Of a stretch of DNA of 64,000 nt, positions 9,632 to 19,184 are shown piece by piece; the first letter of the stretch is position 1; every line of letters begins with the position of its first letter. A program made the position numbers and the translations under genes. Under the pieces are notes generated by a model that saw only the letters and a list, made by a program, of their open reading frames with translations, made no database searches and was not told where the DNA came from. This stretch comes from Desulforapulum autotrophicum (GTDB lineage Bacteria; Desulfobacterota; Desulfobacteria; Desulfobacterales; Desulfolunaceae), in assembly GCA_020723285.1 (NCBI GenBank), contig DYJE01000008.1, positions 90,267 through 154,266 of the forward strand, in the 5' to 3' direction.

Positions 9632-12600
9632 ATGACTTTGACGGGTATTCATCGTCTCCGGGCCATCGCTGTTTTTTTTCTGAGCTGCGCGATTCCAGTG
9701 GCCCTTTCCATGGCCCGGACCTGTTATTCCGAACCCGAATCCCTGATCATCGGCCATGCTTTCACCCGTGAAGTTCTCGGAACCCATCTTTCGTATTACA
9801 AGGACACATCCAAATCCCTGACCATTTCGGACATGGTCCATAAAACAAAGGCTTTCTCACCGGTCAAAGGAAAACGGCCGTCCTTCGGATTCGAAACCTG
9901 TCCTCTTTGGCTGACTTTCACGGTACGAAACACGTCGGATAAAACCTCGGACTGGATTCTGGAGTGCACCTACCCCCTGCTCGATGAAGTGGATTTTTAC
10001 GCCCCGGAACCCGACACCCTGTCAGGTAAAAGCCATTATTCCATATTGTCCGCCGGCGACCAGAGACCGTTCAACCTCTGGCCCGTCAACTACCAGAACA
10101 TCGTATTTCCCGTAAAAACACCGCCAGGTGTTCACCGTTATTTTCTGAAAATCAGATCACAGGGGTCTTTGTCCGTGCCGCTGAACGCCTGGTCACCCCC
10201 GGTGTTCAGCCGTGAGTCATCATCCGCCATTCCGCCCCAGTGGATATTTTACGGCATCATGCTGGCCATGGCGTTTTACAACATCTTCATCTATTTTTCG
10301 ACCCGTGAGATCTGCCATCTGTACCTGATGCTGTTCACCCTGTTTATCTCACTTCACGCTCTGTCCCATTCCGGCCTCGCCTATCAGCTGATGTGGCCCG
10401 GGAATCCCCGGTTCGCCAACACATCCTATCTGATATTCATGATTTTCGCCGGAATATTCGGCATCCAGTTCACCCGCTCATTCATGAACATTGAATCGGA
10501 ACACCCTCCCACGGACCGGCTTCTCCACGCCCTTTATCTGGGACTTATGATTCTCTTTATCGCCGTGTTTCTGATCAATTACTATGTCATGGTTCAGGTG
10601 ACGACATTCTATATCTTCATCACCCTCCTCACCCTGTTTGCCTGCGGCATTCATCTGGCCTTGCGCAGGACACCCAGCTCACGGCTGTACCTTCTGGCCT
10701 GGTCCGTTTTTATCGTCGGCTGCCTGCTTTCGTCCCTGAGGACCTTCGGAATCCTGGAATGCAGCTTCATCGCGGACTGGGGCGTCCAGATCGGATCATG
10801 CCTTCTGGTACTGGTCCTTTCATTCGGCATCGGTGAAAAATTCAAATACATTCTGGAGGAAAAAAACAGGGCTCTGGTGGCCCTCAGGGAATCGGACGAA
10901 AAATACAAGACCCTGGTTGAAAACGCCAACGACGGCATCGTGGTCCGGGTCTACGACCAGCCGGTATACGCCAACAAAGCCATCATCCGCATCAGCGGCT
11001 ACACCGAAGAAGAATTCTACAATAAAAAAATGCTGGATTTTTTCCCCAACTCCATGCTGGGCAAGCGGCTGATCCAGAAAAGACACCGGGATCACATGAG
11101 TGGCAAACAGGTTCCCAGTCAGTACGAAGCGGAGCTTTTGAGAGGCAATGGTGAAATCATTAACGTCATCATTTCTGACACCGCCATCTCCATCAACGGG
11201 AAATCCGGGATTCTGTCCATCATCACCGACATCACCGACCAGAAAAATGCCGAAGCGAAAATCAACCGTCAGAACAAGGAACTGATCCGGCACAGGGCCC
11301 ACCTGGAAGAAATTGTCAACGAGCGGACATTCCAGCTCGAAGAAGCCAACCGGAATCTGGCCAAAGTGAACAACGACCTTGAAAAAGCGAACCAGGACCT
11401 TGAGCAGATGAACAAGGATCTTGAGGTCTCCAAGAAAAAAGCGGAAAGCGCCGCCGAGGAAGCCCTGGCCGCCAATGAAGCGAAAAGCACGTTCCTCGCC
11501 AACATGAGCCATGAAATCAGAACACCCATGAACGCCATCATCGGGATGAGCGACCTGATCATGGGCACCGAACTCACCCGGAAACAAAGCGAATACCTGT
11601 CCGTGGTGCGTTCATCGTCCAAATCCCTGCTCCAGCTCATCAACGACATTCTCGATTTTTCAAAGATGGACGCGGGCAAGCTGGATTTCGAACATATCCC
11701 CTTCTATCTTCATGAGCTGGTGGACGCAGTCACCGATCTGTTCCTTGAAAAATGCATTTCAAAAGACATCGAACTGATTGTGGACATCGATTCCGATGTC
11801 CCCCGCGAGCTGATATCCGATCCGCTCAGACTGCGTCAGGTTCTCGCCAACCTCCTGAGCAACGCGTTCAAGTTCACCAGCAAAGGGGAAATCTGCCTGA
11901 CGGTGAAGAAGCTGTCCAAGTCCGATGAAAACACCAAACTCCTGTTCAGCATCAAAGACACCGGCATCGGCATTCCCGAAATCGCCCTCAATTCCCTGTT
12001 CGACGCTTTTGAGCAGGGCGATGACAGCATGACCCGAAAATTCGGGGGCACCGGCCTTGGGCTTGCCATCTGCAAGAACATCGTGGAGCTTATGGACGGC
12101 GAAATCTGGGTGACCAGCGCCACCGGTGTTGGAAGCACGTTCTTTTTCACCGCGGTGTTCCGGACAGGCCTTTCCGAAAAGCAGGACGGCTCGGAACTTC
12201 CACCTGCTCTCAAAGGTTCCCGCGCCCTGATCGTTGAGGACAACCTGTCTACGGCCATCGTTCTCAAGCGGTATCTGGACACCTTCGGATTCCACACCCA
12301 GGTGGCCTCCAACGCCGAAGCCGCCCTTATCAAGTATGAGAACGCCATCGACAACAACAGTCTTTTCAGCATCATCCTCATGGACGTGAAACTTCCCGGA
12401 ATGGACGGGATAGACACCGCTCACATTATCATGGAAAACCCCAGGGTTCAGGCCCCGCCCATCATCATGATCAGCGCATACGGGCGTGAAGCGGACATCC
12501 AGAGGGCGAAGAAAATCGGTATCGAGCATTTCCTCCTCAAACCCATCAAACAGTCGGTGCTTTTCGACTCCATCATGGAAATATTCGGCTACACCCTGAA

Positions 12601-13690
12601 CCGGTCCGAAAAAAATCTGTCCAACCGGATATTTCCTGAAGACTTCGCCAACACCCGTGTTCTTCTGGTGGAAGACAACCCCATCAACCAGATGGTGGCC
12701 CTTGAGATTCTCAGTTCAGCGGGTGTGATCGTGGACAGGGCCGAAAACGGCCGCGAAGCCATCGAAAAACTGAAAACAAATTTTTATGACGCGGTTCTCA
12801 TGGATGTCCAGATGCCCGTGATGGACGGTATCGAAGCCACCAAAATCATACGAAACGACCTGAAACTCCATGACATTCCCATCATTGCCATGACCGCCCA
12901 CGCCATGTATGGAGACAAGGAACGCTGCCTTGAGGCGGGCATGTCGGACTACATTCCGAAACCCATTGAAAAGTCACATCTTTTCAATGCCATTCGCCGC
13001 AACATCTCCCATTTGAAAAACCTGTCCGTGGTTTTGAAAGACAAACTGATCAACGGGAATGCCTACTCCCTTCCAGGCCTTGATATCAGCGAAGCACTGA
13101 ACCGCCTGGGGGGTTCCTGGGAAGTCCTCAACGCCGTCCTCACTCGCTTCCACGACAACTATCGGCATTTTTCAGAACATTTCAGGACCCTTGTGGAATC
13201 GAAGAACTACGACAAGGCCCGCATCGAAGCTCACAGCCTCAAAGGTGTGGCCGCCAACATTTCCGCCAATGACCTGAAACTCGCCGCGGCGGCTCTTGAA
13301 GAAGCCTGCGGAAACCAGAATATCTTCAAGACCCTGGTGGCCCTGAACGCCGTTGAAGACAAAATCAACCAGGTTTTCAAGTCCATCCGTCTTACCATAG
13401 CACCCCAGACCCAGCCTGTTTTCCACCCGAATGACGAAAACGCCAGGGTACACATCATTCAGAGCCCGGAAGATCTGGTCCTCCTCCTCAAATCGCTGGA
13501 TGCCCACCTCATGGATTCGGACCCTGTGGAAGCGTCGGCGAGTTTTCAAAAACTGAAGGATATTTTTGGCGGATCTCTGGGCAACAGCGAGGCCGGGGCC
13601 ATTCTTCTCGATCTGGAACACGAGGTCAGCCGCTACAACTACGACGAGGCGCGGATTCTCCTGAACACCTTTGCCGGGAAACTGAAATGA
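9632..13690 (+). CDS. Hybrid sensor histidine kinase (7TMR-DISM, PAS, two receivers, HPt)
   Basis: A 1352-residue phosphorelay protein. In order: signal peptide (1-28); a periplasmic 7TMR-DISMED2-type beta domain (about 30-190); seven membrane helices (about 200-410); PAS (about 430-540); a long coiled coil; HisKA with MSHEIRTP and phospho-acceptor His627; HATPase with NLLSNAFKF and [10 protein letters not shown]; receiver 1 with Asp918; receiver 2 with Asp1058; an HPt domain with His1201 (EAHSLKG); and a helical tail. The ligand may be a carbohydrate or another small molecule, as for other DISM receptors. I prefer ATG 9632, which has AAGGG six bases upstream and starts a proper signal peptide, over ATG 9602. 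The next gene overlaps its stop by 4 bp. No separate output regulator is adjacent. Confidence 0.93.
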   Translation: MTLTGIHRLRAIAVFFLSCAIPVALSMARTCYSEPESLIIGHAFTREVLGTHLSYYKDTSKSLTISDMVHKTKAFSPVKGKRPSFGFETCPLWLTFTVRNTSDKTSDWILECTYPLLDEVDFYAPEPDTLSGKSHYSILSAGDQRPFNLWPVNYQNIVFPVKTPPGVHRYFLKIRSQGSLSVPLNAWSPPVFSRESSSAIPPQWIFYGIMLAMAFYNIFIYFSTREICHLYLMLFTLFISLHALSHSGLAYQLMWPGNPRFANTSYLIFMIFAGIFGIQFTRSFMNIESEHPPTDRLLHALYLGLMILFIAVFLINYYVMVQVTTFYIFITLLTLFACGIHLALRRTPSSRLYLLAWSVFIVGCLLSSLRTFGILECSFIADWGVQIGSCLLVLVLSFGIGEKFKYILEEKNRALVALRESDEKYKTLVENANDGIVVRVYDQPVYANKAIIRISGYTEEEFYNKKMLDFFPNSMLGKRLIQKRHRDHMSGKQVPSQYEAELLRGNGEIINVIISDTAISINGKSGILSIITDITDQKNAEAKINRQNKELIRHRAHLEEIVNERTFQLEEANRNLAKVNNDLEKANQDLEQMNKDLEVSKKKAESAAEEALAANEAKSTFLANMSHEIRTPMNAIIGMSDLIMGTELTRKQSEYLSVVRSSSKSLLQLINDILDFSKMDAGKLDFEHIPFYLHELVDAVTDLFLEKCISKDIELIVDIDSDVPRELISDPLRLRQVLANLLSNAFKFTSKGEICLTVKKLSKSDENTKLLFSIKDTGIGIPEIALNSLFDAFEQGDDSMTRKFGGTGLGLAICKNIVELMDGEIWVTSATGVGSTFFFTAVFRTGLSEKQDGSELPPALKGSRALIVEDNLSTAIVLKRYLDTFGFHTQVASNAEAALIKYENAIDNNSLFSIILMDVKLPGMDGIDTAHIIMENPRVQAPPIIMISAYGREADIQRAKKIGIEHFLLKPIKQSVLFDSIMEIFGYTLNRSEKNLSNRIFPEDFANTRVLLVEDNPINQMVALEILSSAGVIVDRAENGREAIEKLKTNFYDAVLMDVQMPVMDGIEATKIIRNDLKLHDIPIIAMTAHAMYGDKERCLEAGMSDYIPKPIEKSHLFNAIRRNISHLKNLSVVLKDKLINGNAYSLPGLDISEALNRLGGSWEVLNAVLTRFHDNYRHFSEHFRTLVESKNYDKARIEAHSLKGVAANISANDLKLAAAALEEACGNQNIFKTLVALNAVEDKINQVFKSIRLTIAPQTQPVFHPNDENARVHIIQSPEDLVLLLKSLDAHLMDSDPVEASASFQKLKDIFGGSLGNSEAGAILLDLEHEVSRYNYDEARILLNTFAGKLK

Positions 13691-14061
13691 CTGTTTCCCA
13701 CCCCGACTACCCCTACAGCTTCAATCCCGATGCCTGTAAAACATGCAGCGGAAGATGCTGCAACGGCGAAAGCGGAAACATCTGGGTAAATCGGAAGGAA
13801 ATCGGGGCCATTGCCCGGGTGCTGTCCATGGACACCGATCCGTTCATTCAGACGTATCTCAGGAAATCGGGATATCGCTTCACCATCAAGGAATTGAAAT
13901 CAAAAGACAATTACGCCTGCGTATTTTTTGATGAAGATAGAAACGGATGCGTGATTTACGAAGCGAGGCCCGAGCAGTGCCGGACCTTCCCTTTCTGGCC
14001 CTATTTTAAGGAGCATCCCGAAGAAGCTGCAGCGGAATGCCCGGGTGTTCAGTGCGAATAA
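13687..14061 (+). CDS. YkgJ-family cysteine-cluster protein
   Basis: A 124-residue protein with the YkgJ/UPF0153 signature: CKTCSGRCC near the N-terminus (residues 17-25), then a central CVFF and [18 protein letters not shown], and a final CPGVQCE. The cysteines are predicted to bind zinc or an iron-sulfur centre; the role of the family is not established. The ATGA overlap with the histidine-kinase stop means translational coupling, so the two are probably made together. A redox or metal input to the phosphorelay is possible but unproven. Confidence 0.88.
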   Translation: MTVSHPDYPYSFNPDACKTCSGRCCNGESGNIWVNRKEIGAIARVLSMDTDPFIQTYLRKSGYRFTIKELKSKDNYACVFFDEDRNGCVIYEARPEQCRTFPFWPYFKEHPEEAAAECPGVQCE

Positions 14062-14073
14062 TGGTGTGAAACC

Positions 14074-14101
14074 GTAGGGGCAATTCATGAATTGCCCCTA
14101 C
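14074..14101. repeat. Perfect 28-bp palindrome starting with GTAGGGG
   Basis: The sequence begins GTAGGGGCAATTCA and is its own exact reverse complement over 28 bases. It lies between the stop of the YkgJ-like gene and the stop of the convergent protease gene, where it could also act as a bidirectional terminator. Its ends share GTAGG with the other palindromes of the window. Confidence 0.75.
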
Positions 14102-14124
14102 AGCACATGGCGGCGTTCATTCCT

Positions 14125-14898
14125 TCATTCCCCGCAGGTATTGCAGAGAATCCCCTCTTCCTTGTGCCAGAACGCCATCCAGGTTCCGTCCCACCGGGCA
14201 GAGTAAAGAAGCCCCCGCTGATAGAACCGCGTTCCCAGGAAATCTTCCACAGACACCGTAAGAACGCCTTCCTCGCCTTGCAGAGAGTCCACATAATAAA
14301 CCTCTCCCGCATCCCGGTCGTAGCCGATAAGGGTGATGTAGTGGCCGAATCCGTAAATACCGCTGTTCAGGTGGATGATGACCGGCGTGTCGTTTTCAAG
14401 GACATTCTCAAGGATGTAATCCAGGCGCTTGCGCCGGATGTCCACCTGTTCGGTTTTGGACGACCTGGAACAGACATAGACGCTGTAAAGCCGGTCATTG
14501 AGGTTTTTCGTGTAATAAAGATCGCCCACATTATCCAGCAAAGACCAGCCTGCCCCACGCTGGGACGGCTGGATGAACAGGCCGAAAGCCGTCTCGCTGA
14601 TGAGTTTCAGATTGCCTGTGGTGATTCTCGGGAGTTCGATGGTTCCAGAGCCCCAGTAAGTCCGGAACAGGCTCTTGGCCCTGTAGTGGTATTCTCCGTA
14701 ATCCCCGAAATAGTTGATCACATGATACAGGGCTGTGGGTCCGCACCATCCGTAATCGCGGATCGGAAGGTTCCATTCCCATTTTTCAGCGTGTTCATAG
14801 GGCTGGGTCCGGGAAGCCCCTGCTGCAAAACGGGGAATCCAGGTTGAAGATAAAAGCAGGGCCAAACAGGCCGTTGTGACAATCGTTCTTTTTTTCAT
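14125..14898 (-). CDS. Secreted C39-like cysteine peptidase
   Basis: A 257-residue exported protein. The signal peptide spans about 1-28. The C39-like papain fold is seen from the catalytic cysteine motif YGWCGPTALYHVI (Cys at about 52), and the catalytic His lies in FGHYITLIGYDR, followed by YYVDSLQGEEG, which supplies the Asp/Asn. This matches the peptidase_C39_2 type; there is no ABC transporter domain, so it is not a bacteriocin exporter. A stand-alone enzyme of this kind acts in the periplasm or outside; its substrate is unknown. The upstream spacing to a ribosome binding site is weak. It converges on the YkgJ-like gene. Confidence 0.85.
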   Translation of the reverse strand: MKKRTIVTTACLALLLSSTWIPRFAAGASRTQPYEHAEKWEWNLPIRDYGWCGPTALYHVINYFGDYGEYHYRAKSLFRTYWGSGTIELPRITTGNLKLISETAFGLFIQPSQRGAGWSLLDNVGDLYYTKNLNDRLYSVYVCSRSSKTEQVDIRRKRLDYILENVLENDTPVIIHLNSGIYGFGHYITLIGYDRDAGEVYYVDSLQGEEGVLTVSVEDFLGTRFYQRGLLYSARWDGTWMAFWHKEEGILCNTCGE

Positions 14899-14940
14899 GG
14901 TTCGGCATCCGGTCCTTTCCTGGGCAAACCCAGAGAAAAT

Positions 14941-14952
14941 CTGTGATCACAG
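14941..14952. promoter_or_regulatory. 12-bp palindrome upstream of the protease gene
   Basis: CTGTGATCACAG is perfectly symmetric and lies about 43 bp before the protease start codon. It could be an operator. A TTGACA-like box stands at 14983-14988 on the minus strand but no good -10 follows it, so the promoter itself is uncertain. Confidence 0.3.
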
Positions 14953-15092
14953 TCGAATGTAGAACCCCATCCCCAACATCATTGTCAATAAAGATAACTT
15001 TGTTTACCTGTTTATACAATCAACAGTCCCTGGTCAACACTTTTTCGAGGTGGACGTTTAAGGACCTGGGGTATTCAGGTCTCACAGATCGT

Positions 15093-15599
15093 TTAACCCT
15101 GCCATTTTCCCGGCTGTGGCTCATGCCCCTCCCTCGCGGTGTCACACACGTTCCGGTCGCTCATCCGGAGCAGTTCCCTAAGGCTTCTGGTCCTGACATC
15201 GGTGCAGAACTCGATGGGAATGCCGTTGGGATCAAAGGCATAGACCGAATGAATAAACCCGTGATCCACCACCGGTGAAGCATGAAACCCGGCATTTCTC
15301 AGGATTTCCCGGATATGGCCCAGAGACTCGTCATCTTCCACACCAATGGCCACATGATCAAAAGCAAGAGGCTCTGACGTCGGTTCTCCGTGATCCTTTT
15401 CTTCGGGATTGACCGCTTCGGGCCATTCAAAAAAAGAAAGGATGTTGTTGTGGCAAATTTCAAAAAAATACTGCCGGTTCCGGCCGTCCCCGGTGGCGGC
15501 GAGCATCCGCATCCCCAGAAGATCCCGCCAGAAACGGATGGTCTTGTCCATGTTGTCTGTTATCAGGGCAAGGTGATGGATCCCTGTGAATCTGACCAT
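15093..15599 (-). CDS. VOC-family (glyoxalase-like) protein
   Basis: A 168-residue vicinal-oxygen-chelate protein. The two beta-alpha-beta-beta-beta modules are visible: IHHLALITDNMDKTIRFWRDLLGM at the start and FDHVAIGVEDDESLGHIREIL in the middle. Likely metal ligands are His8 in the first module, a His in the second, and the Glu of IPIEFCTD near the end. The family includes glyoxalases, dioxygenases and isomerases, so the substrate is open. A GGAGAGGG site just before ATG 15599 sets the start. It follows the YfcH-like gene after 10 bp and is probably in one operon with it. Confidence 0.88.
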   Translation of the reverse strand: MVRFTGIHHLALITDNMDKTIRFWRDLLGMRMLAATGDGRNRQYFFEICHNNILSFFEWPEAVNPEEKDHGEPTSEPLAFDHVAIGVEDDESLGHIREILRNAGFHASPVVDHGFIHSVYAFDPNGIPIEFCTDVRTRSLRELLRMSDRNVCDTAREGHEPQPGKWQG

Positions 15600-15609
15600 A
15601 TCCCTCTCC

Positions 15610-16512
15610 TCACCCGCGCCCCAGGATCTGCCCCAAAGCTTGTTCCACCTCAGGCCATCCAAAGGTGAATCCAAGATTTTCAAGGGTTGATGATGACATC
15701 CGCTGGCTTCCAAGAAGAACGGCCCCCAGCTCACCCATGAGCCCCCTGATCAGAAACGACGGGACATGAAAAAAAGCGGGTCTCCCAAGGACTGCGGCCA
15801 GGTGCTTCGTGAAATCACGGTTGCGCACAGCGAAAGGCGCACAGAAATTCACCGGGCCTTGGGCCTTGTTCTCTTCGATCAGAAACAGAACCGCCGAAAC
15901 AAGGTCTTCGAGATGCATCCAGGACATCCACTGATTGCCCCGACCAAGATTCCCGCCCATGCAAAGTTTGAACGGCGTCAGCATTTTATCAAGAGCCCCG
16001 CCCCCGCTCCCCAGAATCATGCTGAAACGCATGCATACCACACGGGCGCCTTTTTCTTCGGCTTTCAGGGCTTCCGCTTCCCAGTCCCTGCAAAGATCGG
16101 CAAGAAAACCCTGCCCCCTGACGGATTCTTCAGAAAGGAGTTCCTCTCCCCGGTCACCGTAATACCCCGAAGCCGAGGTGCTTAAAAAAACGATGCCCGT
16201 CTTTTCAGGCATCGCATCGACAAGATTCCGGGTGGTCAGAATCCGGCTTTCGCGGATCTCATGCTTTGTTCTGGGATTCCAGGGTGTGAAAATATTCTTT
16301 CCCGCGAGATTGACGATGACATCCGACGTAGCCACGGCATCCTGCCACGGCCCGTTCTCCGTGGTGTCACAGACCAGCCGGGTCAATCGATCCTTTTCTG
16401 GACGGTCACTCTGTGAACGCCCGGTCAGGGTGACATGCCATCCTTGGTCAAGCATGGCCTGGGCCAGACGGCTTCCGACAAAACCTGTACCTCCGGTGAT
16501 CAACACATTCAT
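15610..16512 (-). CDS. TIGR01777-type NAD-dependent epimerase (YfcH-like)
   Basis: A 300-residue member of the extended short-chain dehydrogenases. The N-terminal NVLITGGTGFVGSRLA is the dinucleotide-binding fold; STSASGYYGDRG carries the family active-site region; MSWMHLEDLV and a C-terminal DUF1731-like segment identify the YfcH group. The true substrate of this group is not known. The start ATG 16512 has GGAGG upstream; longer readings from TTG have none. The VOC gene follows 10 bp later. Confidence 0.9.
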   Translation of the reverse strand: MNVLITGGTGFVGSRLAQAMLDQGWHVTLTGRSQSDRPEKDRLTRLVCDTTENGPWQDAVATSDVIVNLAGKNIFTPWNPRTKHEIRESRILTTRNLVDAMPEKTGIVFLSTSASGYYGDRGEELLSEESVRGQGFLADLCRDWEAEALKAEEKGARVVCMRFSMILGSGGGALDKMLTPFKLCMGGNLGRGNQWMSWMHLEDLVSAVLFLIEENKAQGPVNFCAPFAVRNRDFTKHLAAVLGRPAFFHVPSFLIRGLMGELGAVLLGSQRMSSSTLENLGFTFGWPEVEQALGQILGRG

Positions 16513-16605
16513 GATAGGTTCCTCCATGTGAGGTTTTAAGGACAACAAAACAGACCTTTATTATATCCGATTCCCAATGTTTGATCATTTTTTTAATAAT
16601 TTGTT

Positions 16606-16634
16606 TTGCATAATTTTTTTTAAGACTGCATAAT
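16606..16634 (+). promoter_or_regulatory. Probable ferredoxin promoter
   Basis: TTGCAT, a 17-bp spacer and CATAAT in a T-rich stretch. The -10 matches five of six consensus positions, the -35 only three. It would give a leader of about 130 nt before the ferredoxin. Confidence 0.4.
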
Positions 16635-16769
16635 CGGCATCGTCCGCAGGGTGTTCAGCCTCAAAAAGCACTTTTCGATCGCACCTGTCGATACGAATGA
16701 AATGATTTAGCGCGTCCGGAGAACATCCGGACCACACTACAAACACACTAAATAGGGAGAAAAAAACAA

Positions 16770-16955
16770 ATGGGTAAAAAAGTTATTATCGATGAAGAAG
16801 AATGCATGGGTTGTGAAGCCTGTATTGAAATCGCTCCTGAAGTTTTCCAGTTCAACGGCGAAAAAGCTTATGTTGTCAAAGAAGATGTCTCCGATGAAGG
16901 ACTGATCCAGGAAGCCATGGATTCCTGCCCCGCAAGCTGCATCAAAATAGAATAA
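16770..16955 (+). CDS. Single-cluster [4Fe-4S] ferredoxin
   Basis: A 61-residue acidic electron carrier. Cys12, Cys15 and Cys18 (CMGCEAC) plus Cys53 before Pro hold one [4Fe-4S] cluster, the arrangement seen in Desulfovibrio-type one-cluster ferredoxins; Cys57 is an extra cysteine near the lost second site. It is a possible low-potential partner for HdrA-Flx and other anaerobic enzymes. The ribosome binding site GGGAG stands upstream. It is monocistronic, with a promoter candidate and a strong terminator. Confidence 0.95.
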   Translation: MGKKVIIDEEECMGCEACIEIAPEVFQFNGEKAYVVKEDVSDEGLIQEAMDSCPASCIKIE

Positions 16956-16968
16956 GAGCGTCATTCAT

Positions 16969-17009
16969 GCCGTGTTCAAGCCTTAACGGCGGGAACACGG
17001 CTTTTTTTT
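16969..17009 (+). terminator. Rho-independent terminator of the ferredoxin gene
   Basis: Nine-bp stem GCCGTGTTC with its complement GAACACGGC, followed by eight T residues. Confidence 0.9.
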
Positions 17010-17028
17010 CTTTAAAGCCCCTGAACGT

Positions 17029-17958
17029 TCAGACCAGATACCGGAGATCGGCAGGATCGAGGACTTGATGTCTGTTCAGTTCAAGAATAAAACGCACCAG
17101 ATCATGCCTTCGTCCGCTGAGGGTCCGTCTGGCCACATCAAAAACCACATCCCCGAATCCGAAAATCCCCGGTGAAATACCGCAGAGCGGCCACGAAACG
17201 CCATTACCGTCCAGGCGTACGGCGGATTTGCCGTCGTACTGAAACACAGTTGACAGGAGGTCGCGATACGCATCCGTTTCAACCGGGACCTGATAATAAG
17301 GCACCAGCTCCGGAAACGGCCGTTCGATCAGCTGCCGCACAGTGACATGGGACAGGACAATGGAGGTCATCACGTCAGATAAAAGGTACACGCAGTCGGC
17401 GTAACCACCGGGGCTTTCAAAATCGAGCTGGCCCACGGAACCGGCCATGGCCTCAGGATTTACATCATTCTCTTCAGGTTCATCACCGGACGCATGGCCC
17501 CAGCCTTCCCACTTTGAAAAAAAACGAGCCGCCGGATGGTCGGGGTGATCCGGTCCGAAAATATCCATACACCGGACGTCCCTCCTGAGCTGTGACGCGG
17601 CTCCGATAAACATCAGAAACGAAAGCGGTCTGTAAAAAGCAAGGCCCTGATCGGAAAACATGTCCGACGCCATAAGGGTTTTCACCAGGGAGTTTTGCCC
17701 CAGGTTATGCAGGCGGTTCGACCTGAAAAACGCGGGCCGGTCCCGGTGGCCTTTGGCGATGACGCGTCCCGGAGGATTTTCGTAAAACGAAAACCCGTAA
17801 TGGGGAAAAAGAAGGCGAGACTTGGCCATATGATCCAGAAGACCAGTGTTCAGGGTTGCATCGCAGCCGTGGTGCAGACAAAGAAGGGTCTCAGGTTCCA
17901 GCCGGTGCCTGCCGGAAAAGGTCTGGACGAACATGTATTTCTTTTTTAAAACATTCAT
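17029..17958 (-). CDS. Uncharacterised protein
   Basis: Not recognised. 309 residues, soluble, without signal peptide or membrane segment. It opens with a beta-like FVQTFSGRHRLEPETLLCLHHGCDATL. A variable acidic stretch (ASGDEPEENDVNPEA) sits at about 157-172, and the C-terminal third contains a repeated strand pattern with DGNGVSWPLCGISPGIFGFGDVVFDVAR. No catalytic motif stands out. The start could be ATG 17958 (AGGA upstream) or an internal Met at 17934. It is convergent with the ferredoxin gene and divergent from a VOC gene 77 bp away. Confidence 0.7.
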   Translation of the reverse strand: MNVLKKKYMFVQTFSGRHRLEPETLLCLHHGCDATLNTGLLDHMAKSRLLFPHYGFSFYENPPGRVIAKGHRDRPAFFRSNRLHNLGQNSLVKTLMASDMFSDQGLAFYRPLSFLMFIGAASQLRRDVRCMDIFGPDHPDHPAARFFSKWEGWGHASGDEPEENDVNPEAMAGSVGQLDFESPGGYADCVYLLSDVMTSIVLSHVTVRQLIERPFPELVPYYQVPVETDAYRDLLSTVFQYDGKSAVRLDGNGVSWPLCGISPGIFGFGDVVFDVARRTLSGRRHDLVRFILELNRHQVLDPADLRYLV

Positions 17959-18035
17959 AGGATTCCTGTGGGCATTCTCGCCCCTATGATTTCAAAACCC
18001 AACACCGCCAGATTTGGCGAGAAACCGAGGCCGGC

Positions 18036-18410
18036 ATGACAGAAAACCATCACACCCTTTCGTTCAACACCATTCTCTATTGCCGGCGTTTTGAAGCTAC
18101 GGTCCGGTTTTACAGGGACGGCCTCAGCTTCACGCCCGTTCTCGTCAAACCCTGGTTCGTGGAATTCGCTGTCAACGCGCTGTCCCGCATCAGCGTGGCC
18201 GACGAAAGCCGCGCCTCCGTCAAAAGCTCGGGTGGACTTGGCGTCACCCTCACATTCCAGCTCGCTGATCTTGATGCCTTTCATGCCCGGCTGACAGCCT
18301 CGGGCTTTGAACCCGGCCGTATCATGTCCCATCCCTGGGGTGCCCGGCTGTTTCATATCCTGGACCCCGAAGGGCACCGCCTGGAATTCTGGTCACCTGT
18401 GGAGCCGTAA
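18036..18410 (+). CDS. VOC-family (glyoxalase-like) protein, small
   Basis: 124 residues with the VOC fold: NTILYCRRFEATVRFYRDGL for the first module and a final IMSHPWGARLFHILDPEGHRLEFW for the second, with the metal-ligand Glu in LEFW. The usual first-module His is replaced (LYCRRFE), so it may be a binding protein rather than an enzyme, as in bleomycin-resistance-type relatives. The start ATG lies after CCGGC, without a clear ribosome binding site. Confidence 0.82.
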   Translation: MTENHHTLSFNTILYCRRFEATVRFYRDGLSFTPVLVKPWFVEFAVNALSRISVADESRASVKSSGGLGVTLTFQLADLDAFHARLTASGFEPGRIMSHPWGARLFHILDPEGHRLEFWSPVEP

Positions 18411-18494
18411 AGCATCTCAGGCCATGGCCGATCAAACTCCTATATACATCATAAATCCATATATTCCGAATATCTAAATGGTTTTTAAAAAACA

Positions 18495-18538
18495 TTGACA
18501 ACGATGCACAATCAAATTAGGTTAGTCTATCGGACTAA
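18495..18538 (+). promoter_or_regulatory. Promoter and inverted-repeat operator of the Phd/VapC pair
   Basis: TTGACA (18495-18500) and a weak TAGGTT box 17 bp later, followed by the inverted repeat TTAGTC-N5-GACTAA (18522-18538) directly before the ribosome binding site. Antitoxins of this family repress their own operon through such palindromes. Confidence 0.5.
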
Positions 18539-18552
18539 TTTTGGAGGCATCA

Positions 18553-18777
18553 ATGAAAACGTTCAATATTCATGAAACGAAAACGAATCTTTCCAGCATA
18601 TTGGCAAATATTGAAATGACCGGGGAAACCTACCTGATATGCCGGAATGGAAAGCCGATCGCGGAAATTGTTCCGCATAAAAAAAAGAGCCGGCTTAAAC
18701 CGGATCCTTTTTTAAGCCGGATAAAGATCACCTGTGATTTAACGGAACCCTTAACCGAAGAGGATTGGGATGTCTGA
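18553..18777 (+). CDS. Phd/YefM-type antitoxin
   Basis: A 74-residue antitoxin. The N-terminal half FNIHETKTNLSSILANIEMTGE and ICRNGKPIAEIVPH is the Phd/YefM DNA-binding fold; the C-terminal half, ending in LTEPLTEEDWDV, is the toxin-neutralising tail. The start ATG has a GGAGG at good distance. It overlaps the PIN-domain toxin by 8 bp, the usual arrangement of a type II toxin-antitoxin pair, and the two are expected to autorepress from the palindrome upstream. Confidence 0.92.
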   Translation: MKTFNIHETKTNLSSILANIEMTGETYLICRNGKPIAEIVPHKKKSRLKPDPFLSRIKITCDLTEPLTEEDWDV

Positions 18778-19159
18778 TTCTCTGTTGCTTGACACATGCG
18801 CCCTGATCTGGCTTTCGGAAGGCGGGGGAGGCCTGTCCTCCCAGACCCTTGAACGCATTGAGAACGCGAGCGCCGTTTTTGTGTCTTCCATATCGGCCTT
18901 TGAAATATCATTGAAACACAAAAAAGGGGGAATCGAATTACCCTGCGATGCCCAAAGCTGGTTTTCAAAAATAGTGGCCCACCATGATATCTCCGTCGTA
19001 CCGATAGATCATCACATTGCGGTCATGTCTGTTCAATTGCCGGATTTCCACAAGGATCCATGCGACAGATTCATCATTGCAACGGCAACGATACATCGGC
19101 TTCCGGTTGTAACAGGTGACAAAATGTTCGCCAATTACGATATCTCCATCCTGTTTTAA
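18770..19159 (+). CDS. vapC: VapC-like PIN-domain ribonuclease toxin
   Basis: A 129-residue PIN-domain RNase. The acidic residues of the active site are present: Asp8 in LLLDTCALIW, Glu in SAFEISLKHK, Asp in DPCDRFIIATA, and a final Asp in VVTGDKMF. Length and order match toxins paired with Phd-type antitoxins. It is translationally coupled to the antitoxin gene and converges on the radical-SAM gene 26 bp away. VapC toxins cut tRNA or rRNA; the target here is unknown. Confidence 0.92.
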   Translation: MSDSLLLDTCALIWLSEGGGGLSSQTLERIENASAVFVSSISAFEISLKHKKGGIELPCDAQSWFSKIVAHHDISVVPIDHHIAVMSVQLPDFHKDPCDRFIIATATIHRLPVVTGDKMFANYDISILF

Positions 19160-19184
19160 TCATTCAATAGCATCCACCTTATTC

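Noticed and set aside
14941..14952. CRP-like site
   Set aside because: TGTGA and TCACA lie without the 6-bp gap that CRP needs; kept only as a weak palindrome.
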